Below are positions 10,811 through 22,199 of a DNA stretch of 64,000 nucleotides, piece by piece (position 1 is the stretch's first letter; each line of letters opens with the position of its first letter). The position numbers were made by a program, and so were the translations under genes. Origin of the DNA: Cladorhizidae sp. MBARI D1340-BT2. Lineage: Eukaryota; Porifera; Demospongiae; Poecilosclerida; Cladorhizidae. The DNA is taken from the NCBI GenBank assembly GCA_028752905.1, contig JAQNBH010000006.1, positions 25,161,811-25,225,810 on the forward strand, given 5' to 3'. The notes under the pieces are model-generated. The model did not search any database and was not told the origin of the DNA. It saw only the letters and a list, made by a program, of their open reading frames with translations.

Positions 10811-12300
10811 TAGGTTGTTTTGGCTATCTTCCTTCTGGGTTTGGGTATTGGTTTTTCATGCAATTTGGGTAGTGTTAGGGGCAGCTGCCTAGTCCAAGTG
10901 CCATCCTTGCTATACTCAATCTGGTTAGCGGCTTTCTCTGCCACTAGTGCCTGACTTTGAACCCTGGTAATGACAGGTAATGTTACAGGATCGTCTGCCA
11001 GCACCCTTTGCTTGGATCTTCCAGCAATCCAAGACCTCACCCAGGGGTGGTCCTTTCCCAACAGAACATGCTTTGTATCCTCACCCACTTAGTTATTCCA
11101 TCTACCTTTAAGTCTATGGTTGCTGTTTTAAATGTGACGACCCTCTGATTAGCTAGTCTTGCCTTAGCCAGTGAAACATTCAGTTGGTAATAGCCTAGCA
11201 GGGACTGCTGTTTTGTTGGCACCAGTGTCAATGAGGCACCTACACGGTCTACCATTTATGTCCCCGGTTCTGAGCAACTCCTCAGCCTCAGACTCAAAAC
11301 TAATCATGCCTAGCCGGGCTTTGACCTTATTGTTTGGGCAATACCTCTTAAAATGCCATGTTTCATTGCATTCAAAGCAAACTATGTCCTTAGGAAATAA
11401 TCTACACCTCTGTGGACCACCGGCTAAACCTTGGCCACCAACCCGATCATGCTCAATGGGGGACCCCCCATCTCTACCCTTAGTTAGGTGCCCACCTGAT
11501 CCATTAGTCGGTTTCTGTTCCCTGGGATTGTTGTAGGCCATCTTTCTGCCGGAGTGTTGTCCCTCCAGTTGTCTCTTGTGCATCTTGCTTCTTTCGTGAA
11601 AGGATTTTGATTCCCAAGTAGCTTCCAGCTCATCGATGATCTCCTCCAGAGTATCCTTGTAAGTATTACCTCTCACTGCATGGCATACCTCTGGTGAGTA
11701 GTAAAGCGTCAACGTTCCTCGAAACATCTCCATCGTGAAGTCCTTTTTGCTTTCCATCCGCATTCCGAATCTGTTGATGCTCTTCATAATCGGAGTGAGA
11801 TTGTGTCTAGGTGACAGGTTGTCTGTTGGTGTGTTTCTCCAAATAGTTTTTATGGCTCTAGTATCTGTACAACCCAGATGCTCAAGCAGCAAAGTCTTCA
11901 ATGTTTAGTAATGTACGCTCAAGTTCAGTTCCTGAAAAGCTTCCATCACTTTCCCGGAGACTTGCTTCCATAATATATTGGTCCTTTCTGTTACTGGAAG
12001 TCCCACCTCTGTTAGGGTTTGTTCAAAGTTTCTCAGGTAAGCTTCTGGGTCGATTAGTTCATCCATTTTGTGAAGTGCCTGCAGTGCTGTTCTCTTCAAT
12101 TGCTCAGCTTCCCTTGCAGAAGTACTGGCTTGTTGGAACTCTCTTGTGAGCTTGTAGAAGGCTGCATTTTCCTCTACCAATTTTGTTAGCAGGTCATTTC
12201 GCTACTTTTCTTCCTTTGCATGCTCCATTGTTGTTCTCAACCTCTCCTCCCTTTCCTGATTCATTGATGCTATCATAGTTGCCATAGCAGAGCCATAGAG
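10811..12300 (-). pseudogene. Gag and protease of gypsy element 2
   Basis: Gag reads from about 12300 to 11164 in one frame with two stops. It has a helical, charged capsid region, then a zinc knuckle CFECNETWHFKRYC (the usual glycine is replaced). Protease follows with the active site DTGANKT (about 11225-11245), then a frameshift and the close HVLLGKDHPWV (about 11050-11075). The basic tail KPIPKPRRKIAKTT ends the frame at 10810. The function is RNA packaging and polyprotein cutting. It is not closely similar to gag of element 1. Confidence 0.85.
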
Positions 12301-12441
12301 TCGGCAGTCGCTTCAGTGTTGAATGAACTAGTTGCTGTCGGTTCTGTCTTCTTGTCGCTGATCTTGTCGGACTTTGAACGTGTTTGGACGATGCTTGGAT
12401 CTATGCTTCGGTTGGTAGTGAATGTTAGTTATGGTGATTAT

Positions 12442-12461
12442 GTTCTGCACCACTGCCACCA
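12442..12461 (-). other. Primer binding site, gypsy element 2
   Basis: On the minus strand TGGTGGCAGTGGTGCAGAAC starts two bases after the LTR. Its first 13 bases resemble the sites of the other three gypsy copies in the window; the exact tRNA is unclear. Confidence 0.6.
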
Positions 12462-12463
12462 TG

Positions 12464-12850
12464 TGTTGAGGGTTAGTCCAGTCTAACTCTCAAGTGATGG
12501 TATCAATTGTTGCCACCAGAGCTATGCTTATGTAAATAGCACCCGTATCTTGCAATCAGAGAATTTAGATTATTAATGAAGACACAAGGTTGCAATTACA
12601 GGACAAGGCAAAGCTCCTGAACCTTGGTCAGTCAGGGTTCTTATACCCTGACTTCCCAGATAAACAGGATGACATACATTCTTACATACACTCAGCAAAG
12701 TTCCACATACTATAATTGGGTAGGCCAACATAATTATTATAATATCTAAGTCTGTTTGGTGCGACATAACTTAGTAATGTTCCCTCAGTACTCTCTGTAT
12801 TAATGCCTAAAGGTCATCCATGGTCCATGTTGATGAGTCTGCCCTCAACA
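12464..12850 (-). repeat. 5' LTR of gypsy element 2
   Basis: Second copy of the LTR at 8123-8485, bounded by TGTTGAGGG and CCCTCAACA and followed by the TSD GACAC. Confidence 0.93.
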
Positions 12851-12864
12851 GACACGTCCATACA

Positions 12865-13058
12865 TCAAGTTGTGATATATATTTACAATACCTGCCTGAA
12901 AATGTGTACAATACCTTCCTGAAGATGTGATATATATTTATAATACCTGCCTGCAATACCTGCCTGAAGATGATATATATATTTACAATATCTGCCTGTA
13001 GATTTGATATATATTTACAATACCTGCCTGAAGATGTGATATATATTTACAATATGTG
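12865..13058. repeat. Tandem repeat, about 32-bp unit
   Basis: ACCTGCCTGAAGATGTGATA followed by TATATTTACAAT recurs about six times with indels. Confidence 0.8.
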
Positions 13059-14930
13059 ATATTACCTAACGGAGTTACACTGATGAGCATGCACACAACA
13101 ATGCAACAGACCAATATCCAATGGTGTGCTCTATTCAAAAACACCAAATATATGATACATATTGTAAACTATGTAGGCAGCATCAAGGAAGCTTAAACTT
13201 CCGCCCCCTTTCCCCCCCCTCTCCCCCCCCAAAAAGCAGATGCATGCTTGCATCATGGAATTTGCACCTACAAATCAAAATAATGCACGTCCATGTTATT
13301 CATTTTCCTGAGATTACTTGAAATGATGTTGGCATGTTAGAGCTAGCTCTAGGTGAGGATGTGCTGTCTGTGTTTCTCTCCATTTACTGCCACTACTTAG
13401 TTAGAGATACCTCTAGGTCGGGATGTGCTGACTGTGTTGCTCTCCAGCTGCTCGCTCTGCTTTGATGCTTGGATGCTCTAACAACTTCCAACTCCTTGAC
13501 TTCAGCTCCATCCAAGCATGTAATTGGAATGCCATCGCTCTCCTACTTGTCGGCTCCACATATGATTTTGTCACAGTCTATCTCCTCAGTGCTTGCTACA
13601 TGTGCCTACCCTAACCCCAGAGGGATGACAAGAGCATATTTGGTGCTTGCTACCTTGAGGCTTGATAAATACCTGAAGATGTATAATATTATAATTATAT
13701 GTATCTTATACATTTATATTTATCATATCTTGAGTAGACTTCTGGTAACCGTACGAAAGCTCATGACCAATTGATACCAGGCCATTGATTGCTGTGAGTC
13801 TCTATTGCACTAGTCCCTAGTCTTCAAGATATAAAAAGAGACTGATATGCTAGGCTAGGCCTAAGGATAGGCATTTGGCTAGGGCTTAAGTCTTGGGCTA
13901 GGGCTGGGACAGACTAAGGCCAGGACTAAGGCTAAATCTAGGGCTAGGGGGCATTTCTGATGCCTCAGGCATTGCATCTGGTGAAAAGATTTGTGTATTG
14001 GTGATTGGGAATTGAATCCGGTGAAAAGACTGGTATGCTGGTGATTGGGCCTTGGATCTGATAATAGCTAGCTCTATCAGGAAACAAATTGCAGGCCATT
14101 TACCATTTCAACGCTGAAAATACAGCAAAGAGATAGAATTTTTCTGCTATAGTGTGTGGTGAAGATGCAGATCATATGTAGCTAATAATGGGCTGGCTAT
14201 ACATAAGGCCACGGCTATACATAAGGCCACAGCCAGACGGCTTCTTATGGTCAGCCGTTATAGTGTCTCTCTCTGTGCGTATGTATATGTGTATTGTGTG
14301 GCAATATGTGTGTGTGTGTGTCAGTGAGTGAATGTGTGTGTGTGGGAGTGAGTGTGATTGTGGAGTATGTATATATGTATGTATGTGGTGTGGTTTGGTG
14401 TGTCTGTAGTGGTGTGTGTGTGCATAGTTAGAGAGCACGTTGGTCTTTGTGTGTTAGTTAGAAGTCCACAAAGCAACACATAGTTTACTATGTAACCCAA
14501 GCTTATCTAGTGTTGGTCATAGTGGCGATGGTGGTATGGTGTGTGTCAGGAGAGCCAGTGATTTTGATGATGAAGGGATGAGAGATTGAGAACTAAGTCC
14601 CCAAATATCGCAGATAATGTCTACAACTCCTGTAAATAAACTAGATCAGTCACAGTAGTGCAGCAGGTCATCAAACTAGTAGGTAATTTGCCGGCAAATG
14701 CGAGTCAACAGAGGTCTAGTGTTAATCTGGCACATGTGAGGATTCCCACTCAAGAGACCAATGGAAGCAGAGTCACAAAGCAGAGGGCATAGCACACATA
14801 TTAACCGAGCACATCCCACATATTCCTCATTATACCATCCTATCACTTCCAGATTTGTGGAAATAGCTGCTCGAGAGAAAGCAACAGTCAACACGCATGA
14901 GGGACATAGTAGCCTCAGAGTTCATGCTCT
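13059..14930. other. Non-coding stretch with short local repeats
   Basis: No gene recognised. It contains an about 82-bp direct duplication (13337-13450), a run of degenerate GGCTAGGGCT (13845-13950), an about 53-bp duplication with GGTGAAAAGA (13970-14055) and a GT-rich tract (14275-14430). ORFs here follow low-complexity sequence. Confidence 0.55.
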
Positions 14931-15470
14931 CCCAGTCACATGCTTTGCCAGGCTGTGACTCGGAAACGTGGTTTTTCTTGTTCATGACTATGACATCAGC
15001 ATATTGGAGTTGGCTATCAGCTGCAGCGGGGTATGTTTCGCTACTCTTAAATTTGGCTACTAGAGCGTAGGTGTCCACAACAGTCACTACAGCATAAAGG
15101 AGGATTCGGTACATCCTCCCATATTCCTGCTCTAGGGTAGCTATAGTGGCCAAGGAGTTGTCATTCCACTGCTCTCGATGAGGAGATAATCAAACTTTCC
15201 TATATCAACATCCTGCAACAGATTCCAAACTGCTGTTTGAAACTCACCCGAAATTTAACAGCAGAGGCAGCCATTGGTAGATCTACCACTGAATCTTGGC
15301 TTTGGTTCCTCTTTACTATCTGATGGTCTAAGTTGACAGAGGCGAAATCATTCACAGCATCTGCAACCCTCAAATTCTGCTTGTTAGAAAGCATCATAGT
15401 CAAGGAGAGTGGTTCTTTCAGGTCCAAGTAGACCATGATCAGGGTAACTGGGAGCTTTCTCTTCTTTCCA
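14930..15470 (-). pseudogene. CobW/ZNG1-type metal-chaperone GTPase pseudogene
   Basis: On the minus strand KLPVTL leads into a Walker A region. In the main frame it is scrambled, but the next frame reads GLLGPERTTLL, aligned with the family's GxxGxGKTTLL. VNDFASVNLDHQIV then matches the switch region, and the metal-binding NGCLCC appears one frame off at about 15255-15275. After a GT..AG intron (donor GTGAGT at 15247, acceptor at about 15200) comes GKFDYLLIESSG, the Walker B-like strand of this family, and ADVIVMNKK, the NKxD base-recognition motif with Asp lost. At least two frameshifts, the lost GK and the lost NKxD Asp show it is dead. The 80 codons upstream (15470-15715) are open but unrecognised. 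Confidence 0.7.
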
Positions 15471-15714
15471 GCCCAAGCTTGGTTCTCCCTGTGAATGTAG
15501 ATGTTACATAAACTATCCATCTTCCAGTAGTTCAACTCGGTAAGATAACTTCTGTACGGCATTACCCAGCATGCTCTCACATCCTGCTTAATTAGCAGAT
15601 AAGTGTGCACCACTTGCCCCGCCAGCCTCAGTAGTGTTACATGCTCTTGATTATTATAAGAGAAATGTGTGCGTGTCTTATTGGGGTCTAGGATCATCAT
15701 ATTACCTTCTTGCA

Positions 15715-16400
15715 CCAATTTGAAATGGAAGCTAATGTGCCCATTTTGACAAGAATGAGCGATTTCAGACAGTTTTTCCTCAAAATGCTTAATTTTTTTT
15801 CCCAAATGGAGTAAAATACAGTTAAAAATTCGAGATTTCTCACTAAAAGACGTTTTCTTACATTTAAAGAGTAGAAATAGTTCCATAATGTTGAAAAGGA
15901 AGCTAATTTGCCATTTTTACAAAATTGGGCTATTTCAGGCAGTTTTTCCTCTAAAATGTCCCAATTGGAGCAAAATAAAAACTGAATATTTCTCACCAAA
16001 AGACATTTACTGTCGTTTAAAGAGTAGTAACAGTTCCATAAATGTTGAAAAGTACCCATTTTTACAAGAATGACCGATTTCAGACATTTTCCCCTCAAAA
16101 CGCCAAAAAAATCCCAATTGGAGCAAAATATAGCGTTAAAAATGGAAGATTTCTCACTAAAAGAAATTTACTATCGTTTAATGAGCCACTGTTCCAATGT
16201 TGAAAAGGAAGCTCATGTGACCATTTTGACAAGAATGACCGATTTCAGACAGTTTTTCCTCAAAACGCTCAAAAACGTCCTAATTTAAGCAAAATAGAGC
16301 TTCTTTCGGTTAAAAAGGGGAGATTTGTCACCAAAAGAAATTTTCTGATGTTTAAAGATTAGAAACAGTTCTATAATGTTGAAATGGAAGCTAATTGTGT
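15715..16400. repeat. Satellite, short outlying block (about 4 monomers)
   Basis: The same 150-170-bp monomer as at 55340-59590, marked by CAGTTTTTCCTCAAAACGCT, AGATTTCTCACCAAAAGA and GTTGAAAAGGAAGCTAATG. The open frames on both strands here are repeat translations. Confidence 0.88.
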
Positions 16401-16700
16401 AGGAGCTTACAAAAACAGCAGGATAACCCATAAAGAGTCCTTCGAGCACAGTGGTTGTGATCGGCCATTGCCACTAACAACCTTTTTCCTGTCCAACCAG
16501 GCTTGTTAATAGCAACTTCCCTCTCAATTGAAAACAACCTTCAAAATAAATGACAGGTAGATGGAATGAAATAAATATTAGCCCCAGTTGCTATTAGAAA
16601 ATGCATAGAAATTGTCCTAGCCACCTTTCCTTTAGGTAAGTTTGGGTATTTTCATATAACATCCTCTCTCTATAAATGATTGCAAATTTAACTCTTTGAC

Positions 16701-16773
16701 TGCGGTGGACATATATATAATATTATGTCCGACAAAAATTGCACTCGTACGCGGTGGACATATATATATGTCC
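16701..16773. promoter_or_regulatory. Subterminal palindromic repeats of piggyBac 1
   Basis: TGCGGTGGACATATATATA-type sequence occurs twice, 49 bases apart, and each includes an inverted repeat: GGACATA..TATGTCC (16707-16730) and the perfect palindrome GGACATATATATATGTCC (16756-16773). Likely transposase binding sites; this role is inferred. Confidence 0.6.
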
Positions 16774-17036
16774 GGAAAGGACTAATGCTTTTTGACTCGC
16801 AGTAAGGTGCTGCTTATCGGTACAGCCACTCACGAAGCATCTGCCTATTGTCTGCTTATTGGTACAGCTGCTCACAGTGTTTAATTCACTTGTACTGACC
16901 TGGAATTATCAACTATCTTTGGACAAAGCGTGCTTATGTAAGGTGGTTATGTACCTTCACTCTAGATGCTTGATAGAGTATTATGCTGAATACAAGTGAT
17001 GGATAGATAATTATTATAATAGAGCTGAAGTGCTGT

Positions 17037-17765
17037 GTATGTTAAAAAGAGATGACAGTGATGATGATTTTGGTGGATATATTGATGAGAATTATTGTGA
17101 AGGTGTGGAGGATGGTAAAGAGGGTTGGAGGATGGTGAAGATGTTGTGGATAGTGTAAAGATGAAGGTCGTAGGAGTAGCTCCAGTGAAAGTTCAAGCAG
17201 CTCCAGTTCAAGCAGCTCCAGTTCAAGCAGCTCAAGTGCCATCAGCTCCAGTGGCCAGCAGCTCCAGTACCAGCAGCTCCAGTGCCAGCAGCTCCAGTGC
17301 CAGCAGCTCCAGTGGTAATATCTCATTCAGTCAGACATCTGGTTGCACAGTTGATATGGAAGGAAAAGCGCCCATTGACTTTGCTCAGCTTTTTCTCGAT
17401 GACACTATCCTAAGGAGAATTGTGGAGGAAACAAATTTGTAAGCAGACCAATTTATAGCTTCGAATCAAGACCTACTTCCTCAATCTAGAATGAGAGGTT
17501 GGAAAGCTTGGCACAACTAGCGAGATAAAGAGCCCTCACTATATCCATTAGCGTGGACAATCATACCAGCTTGGAAGAGAAATTGCTGTCGATGAATCAA
17601 TTGGATTCAAGGGGAGGGTCTGGTTCATCCAGTACTTGTCCATGAAGCCCACAAAGTGGGGTACGAAAGCTTATGTCCTGGCAGACAGCTCTAGTGGATA
17701 TACCTATAGTTGGAAGCTGTATGTAGGTGAGGAGACTTTAGTATACTCACAATAATATGATAAAT
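17037..17765 (+). pseudogene. piggyBac transposase remnant 1
   Basis: An acidic N-terminus (RDDSDDDFGG) is followed by low-complexity Ala/Val/Gln and Ser-rich repeats at 17180-17320, then PIDFAQLFLDD..RIVEETN, which starts the conserved piggyBac domain. After frameshifts it continues as AVDESIGFKGR, VWFIQYLSMKPTKWGTK and SSGYTYSWKLYVG, the central DDE region containing the second-domain lysine-rich core. The C-terminal half with the last catalytic Asp and zinc finger is absent. Stops in all frames show it cannot act on its own. Confidence 0.88.
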
Positions 17766-18039
17766 ACACTTGTACCATCTCTAAAAAGTATTGGCTTTGG
17801 TGCATTTGGTACAGTTCAGGTGAACAGGTTGCATGTATCAAGGCCAAAGACAAAATGAAAAAGAATCTGTAAGTACAAATGGTGTCCATGCCTTGAAATG
17901 GATGGACAAGAGAGCTGTGACCATTCTGAGTACTATCCATGATGTTAGCACAGTTGGTAGATCATCCAAAGCTAGCTGAGCTGAGATACATACTAGCACT
18001 AGCTATAGAACAACTTGGTTTGCTTGGTAGTCTACTAGT

Positions 18040-18520
18040 TACCTCCAATGCTAGCTATTGCTGGCTATAAATCAGCTACAACTGCCTTCTTCAAGCGCTG
18101 CTAGCTATAATGATCATCTAAAACTGCCAACTTCAAGCGCTAGCTAATTTGCCAGCTATAAAGATCAGCTCAAACTGCCTATTCACTTCAAGCGCTAGCT
18201 ACTTGGCTATCTAAAACTGTCAACTTCAAGCGCTAGCTAATTTGCTAGCTATAAAGATAAGCTCAAACTGCCTATACACTTCAACCGCCATCTAATTTGC
18301 TAGCTATAATGATCGTCTAAAACTGCCAACTTCAAGCGCTAGCTAATTTGCCATCTATAAAGATCAGCTCAAACTGCCTATACACTTCAAGCGCTAGCTA
18401 CTTGGCTATCTAAAACTGCCAACTTCAAGCGCTAGCTAATTTGCTAGCTATAAATATCAGCTAAAACTGCCTATACACTTCAAGCGCCATCTAATTTGCT
18501 AGCTATAATGATCATCTATG
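18040..18520. repeat. Tandem repeat inside piggyBac 1
   Basis: Units containing AAACTGCCAACTTCAAGCGC, TAGCTAATTTGCTAGCTATA and AAGATCAGCTCAAACTGCC alternate about eight times as a higher-order repeat of about 110-120 bases. It ends about 260 bases before the right TTAA. Confidence 0.85.
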
Positions 18521-18780
18521 TAACAAACTGGTTAGCTTATCCATATAATAATACTTACTTGGAGTCTAGCTTCACTTGTCTTGCCATCTCAAAAGGTTCT
18601 TCTAGCCAGGTGTTGGGTAGAAAGTTAGGAGATAGTCAGAATATCACTCGTATGCTCACCTCAAAAATACAAAACAAAACCAATTAAAAATCAGGTGATT
18701 TCAAAAACGGGTGATTCAATAAACAGCCTCCGCGTGCAGGGGAAATTACTGGGTAAATCCCTTCGCAGCCTAAGAGTTAA

Positions 18781-21257
18781 GTTATGATCTTAAAGCCTGT
18801 TAAGACTATTTCAAATAAGTTGTTGTAAGATACTAGATTCATGTAGACTAATAGGCAGCTGTGCATACTCCACCCCCTAATGCTGCAGTGATATCTCACG
18901 TTGTTTTAACAGTTGCTGGTACAGAGAAGCCACCATATTTAAAAGCTGCTTGGGTATTGGAATAACAATCCCATTGAAGTGACCCCTCCCACCCACATGC
19001 GACTATCCAATGCGGAACATTCTATTAAATAGCAGCTTTGTGGGGCAAACTTCTCCCAGTTAAGTCTGTGAAATATATTTTAGATTCCGTAAACTCTGGT
19101 CATTAAGCCTCTCATGTTTAGTTTGACTAAAGTTGTTAATTAAATGTCCATCTTATCCTTAACAAAAACAACATTATTCTGCATCATTATGGTATCTTGT
19201 TCTGAAATTATGATCTGGAAATGTTTCAAATAAATATCAATTTATGACATGTGAACAAGTGTCAACATTATAATGTGTTTGACAGAACATTGAGCAAGAA
19301 TATTATTAGCATAACCATGGCTGCAATTGTCTGTAGCTGTTCACAGTTTCCTAAAGAGTATTTTGCTGCTCCAATGCAGGGCACTTGTAACCTTTCCCCC
19401 AGTGATCTAGCAGCACAGGTCTCCTGCATGGCCTCTAAGGTACCAAATCACTTTCTATGTACCCTGTGATGAGACACCTAAACCTTAACGGATGCCAACA
19501 TTGCACCTGTCACAAGAATTATTCTCTTCTTTGGCTAATATTAATTGTTGAAGTTCACATAGTTTTGTAGATAAATATACTTCTCTGAGTATGCAAAGAA
19601 TGTATGAGAGACCATCTCTAGCTTGTTGTAATCTCAGGGGCCTTGCTCCTGCATTTAATATGGTTTGGGAGTCTGGATATTTCTTATTGTACCATCGAGA
19701 GGATAACTCATTCTTCAACAGGCTCGCTAGAGTAATTCCTCAGTTAATCAAGTGTAAAAATTGTTTATGCTAAGTATTTCATAAATTTTTCTGTGAGTGT
19801 GATATTTTCAAATGTGTTTAGTGGCCCATATTTGCAGATAAGTGGCTGTATTTCTTGTATGTTGAGGTTAGAAGTGAAGCTCTAAACAGACAGGATTTAT
19901 GGCATGAAGCTCGCTTATCACAAGAAATAAAGAACAGAACCAAACAGACATTGGTTATTGGCAAACATAACAATGACCTCTAATAGCAACATAGTCCATG
20001 CTTTCTACAGTGGTAAGGTGAAGATTTCTTGCATTTGGTGATTTCTTGCATGTGGTACGCCAGAAAAGAACTAGTTAATATTGACCATAACTTGATAGGT
20101 AATAATAAGTGGTAATTTCCAACAACCCAGTATATATATCTAGAAGCACTCCACAAGACTCTACAAACACTAAACGTAAAATTGACCTTAACTTGCAACA
20201 ATAATTTGTTGTTTAATTGCATAACTACAAGTGTGTTTTCTATTATCATTTTTATTGGGTGGTGAGACTGAGGCACTGAAATTCTGGGCCTGCTGCTGTA
20301 CTTTAACACCAGGTTCATATAATCACTTACAAGAAGCCGAGTGCTAAGCCTGCAAATGGTGTGCCTTGCAATGTGGCCCATCATTGCCTGTAGAGTGCTC
20401 ATGCACTAGACTCTTGGTCCATGCTTGTGCATCACATATCTGTAGTAATCACAGAGGGTGTTTAATTGCCATTAGGAGTTTGATATAATAAAGTGATGTG
20501 CATATTTAGAGGTTGTTGTTGGGATTCTCCCACCAGCTGGTGGATCTGAAAAGACTTTAGGGATACACAGCTTAACTTAACTATTTATTTATATTAACGT
20601 GTCTCTCATCTCTCTCTGTGCTTACTTTATAGACGGTGAGTTACAGTATTCTATGGCCCGGATGACATGATTTTGATCAACTTCAATTTATTTAAACTTG
20701 GCCCTTGGTTCTCTGTGTCTGTCTTTCTTCATGAAACCATCATAGCCGGTGAGTTAGAGTATTACATGTCTAGGATGACAATTGTTCACTGATTAATGTC
20801 ATGTCACTTTTTCTTGGTGTTATATTAACATAGTTTGATAGTTACATATATACATTGCTGGAGCAATGCAAGAACTAAAGTCAATTCAACTTGACTTGTA
20901 AGATGCCCAATCATGCATTGAGCAGCAAGATAATAGTCACTAGAAGCACGTGTGTAAAAGGGCAAGTAGTAGCCACTAATGGAGCTAACTAATCTGCAAG
21001 GTGGCAATGAAGGCAGTCAAAGAAATATTTGCATTAAATGTTTTGAGGGTAGTCCAAAAAATAAATGTATTTTATTTACCAACATGCCTTTAGCCACACC
21101 AGAGGTGGAGAAAGGGATAAACACCTTGTGTTGATTTAGTGGCTATTTGATTAGGAAGAGGTCTAGTTTGTGCTAAAAAGGTCTATAAACTGCCTTCACC
21201 AGTAGGCTGACCTTTACCCCCTGCATCCTTGTTGCAGCTACATGTGTTTAGTGAGGT
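18781..21257. other. Copy A sequence to the right of piggyBac 1
   Basis: AT-rich sequence shared with 59850-62145. A segment at 20098-20215 is missing from the matching place in copy B and lies inverted elsewhere in it. No recognised gene. Confidence 0.6.
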
Positions 21258-21279
21258 CACCTAACTCTTACACTGCGTT

Positions 21280-21385
21280 TGTCACGGCGTTGTGACACAA
21301 TAATCCACCCCACATATGCGTGTGTCACAGCTCCCGTGACAAGCAATTTACTGCTGGAATTGCGTGTGTCACAGCCTCTGTGACA
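21280..21385. promoter_or_regulatory. Three subterminal palindromes of piggyBac 2
   Basis: TGTCACGGCGTTGTGACA (21280-21297), TGTCACAGCTCCCGTGACA (21323-21341) and TGTCACAGCCTCTGTGACA (21367-21385), each preceded by TGCG. They occupy the same place as the GGACAT palindromes of piggyBac 1. Confidence 0.75.
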
Positions 21386-21592
21386 TGATATTTCTTGTTG
21401 CATAGCTCCGTGGATTGTCTGTTTTATACTCTGTACTTACTAGGTAAGGTTGATGGGTTTATAATCAAACTTGGGAATGCACCATCATCTCCATGAATAA
21501 AAATAATTAAAAAAAGGCGTTTTATTTCTTGGTTCATTGACAGCTGCAAATAAGAAAATTGGTGTGTATTTTTATCCAAAACAAACACAAAT

Positions 21593-22178
21593 ATGGATCT
21601 GCAGGCAGTATTGGAGGCTCTTTCTGATATTGAGAATGACTTTGAAATTGACAGTGAACTAGATGATGTGGAAGAAGATGAACTAGATGATATTGGAAGA
21701 AGATGAACTAGATGATGTGGAAGAAGATGGCCTGGAGGATGCGCTCCCTGAAGAAATGGAAGATGCTAATGGCAGCAGTAGTGTAGATGAGACTGATGGG
21801 GAAAAGGAAGTGGAAACTGGTCATATGAGTGGAAATTCTACAAGAGGGCTTGTCAGGTGGAAAGAAGTTGACAACATTATGAGCCCCACCGAGGGTTTGT
21901 ACACAGACACTCCTGGTTCAAATTTGCCAGATGATGATGTTGAGCACAAGGATTTCTTCACCCTGTTCTTTGCAGATGAGGTTTTTGACCAAGTAGTGCA
22001 TGAAACAAATATTTATGCACAAATTCTTATTGTAAATATGCCACTTACGGTTCTCTCAGGCTCAGTGTACTACTGTCAGACTTGCTCACCACCCACCTCT
22101 ACATCCAGAAGAGTGCTTCAAATAGTACCACACAGCCAAGATCCTGAAGAAACCAAGAGCAAGACAGTGAACTCATGA
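21593..22178 (+). pseudogene. piggyBac transposase N-terminal region 2
   Basis: MDLQAVLEALSDIE opens an acidic N-terminus that contains a 24-base coding repeat (ELDDVEED) three times. The middle repeat has one extra base, which throws the frame; the frame is regained from 21687. The later part FFTLFFADEVFDQVVHETN matches the start of the piggyBac core domain, aligned with PIDFAQLFLDD..RIVEETN of piggyBac 1. After IYAQ the homology is lost and the frame ends at 22178. The catalytic part is missing or deleted. Confidence 0.8.
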
Positions 22179-22199
22179 CTATATTGTTCTATATTGTTA

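Larger units (their letters stand above)
8123..12850 (-). mobile_element. Ty3/gypsy LTR retrotransposon 2, Gmr1-like domain order
   Basis: A 4.7-kb element with two similar LTRs (363 and 387 bp, TGTTGAG..CTCAACA ends), perfect 5-bp TSD, primer binding site and polypurine tract. On the minus strand the order is gag with CCHC knuckle, protease, integrase N-terminal piece joined to the integrase GPY/F end, reverse transcriptase with YIDD, and RNase H followed directly by the polypurine tract and LTR. Integrase again precedes RT although the LTR and gag sequences differ from element 1. The integrase core is deleted and there are several frameshifts, so the copy is dead. Confidence 0.92.
16688..18780 (+). 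mobile_element. piggyBac transposon 1
   Basis: TTAA at 16688-16691 and 18777-18780 bounds an element with inverted ends TTAACTCTTTGACTGCG and, read from the other side, TTAACTCTTAGGCTGCG. The uninterrupted site (..GCAAATTTAAGTTATGATC..) is present in copy B near 59838-59860, which proves insertion at a single TTAA. The element is about 2.1 kb and its transposase is broken. Confidence 0.93.
16378..21258. repeat. Segmental duplication, copy A
   Basis: Matches 59571-62145 in the same orientation with many small indels, starting at the last satellite monomer. Copy A additionally holds a piggyBac element at 16688-18780. A conserved short ORF pair (19251-19469 and 60345-60539, MAAIVC.CSQF..EYFAAPMQ) lies in both copies; it may be chance conservation in a young duplicate. 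Confidence 0.88.

Noticed and set aside
13469..13774. 101-codon plus-strand frame
   Set aside because: No recognisable domain; it ends in AT-rich low-complexity sequence.
13845..13950. GGCTAGGGCT run as interstitial telomere repeat
   Set aside because: The unit is irregular and does not match TTAGGG or TTAGG in tandem.
14172..14438. 88-codon minus-strand His/Thr-rich frame
   Set aside because: Comes from the GT-rich tract.
15697..16098. 133-codon minus-strand frame
   Set aside because: Satellite translation, overlapping the outlying satellite block.
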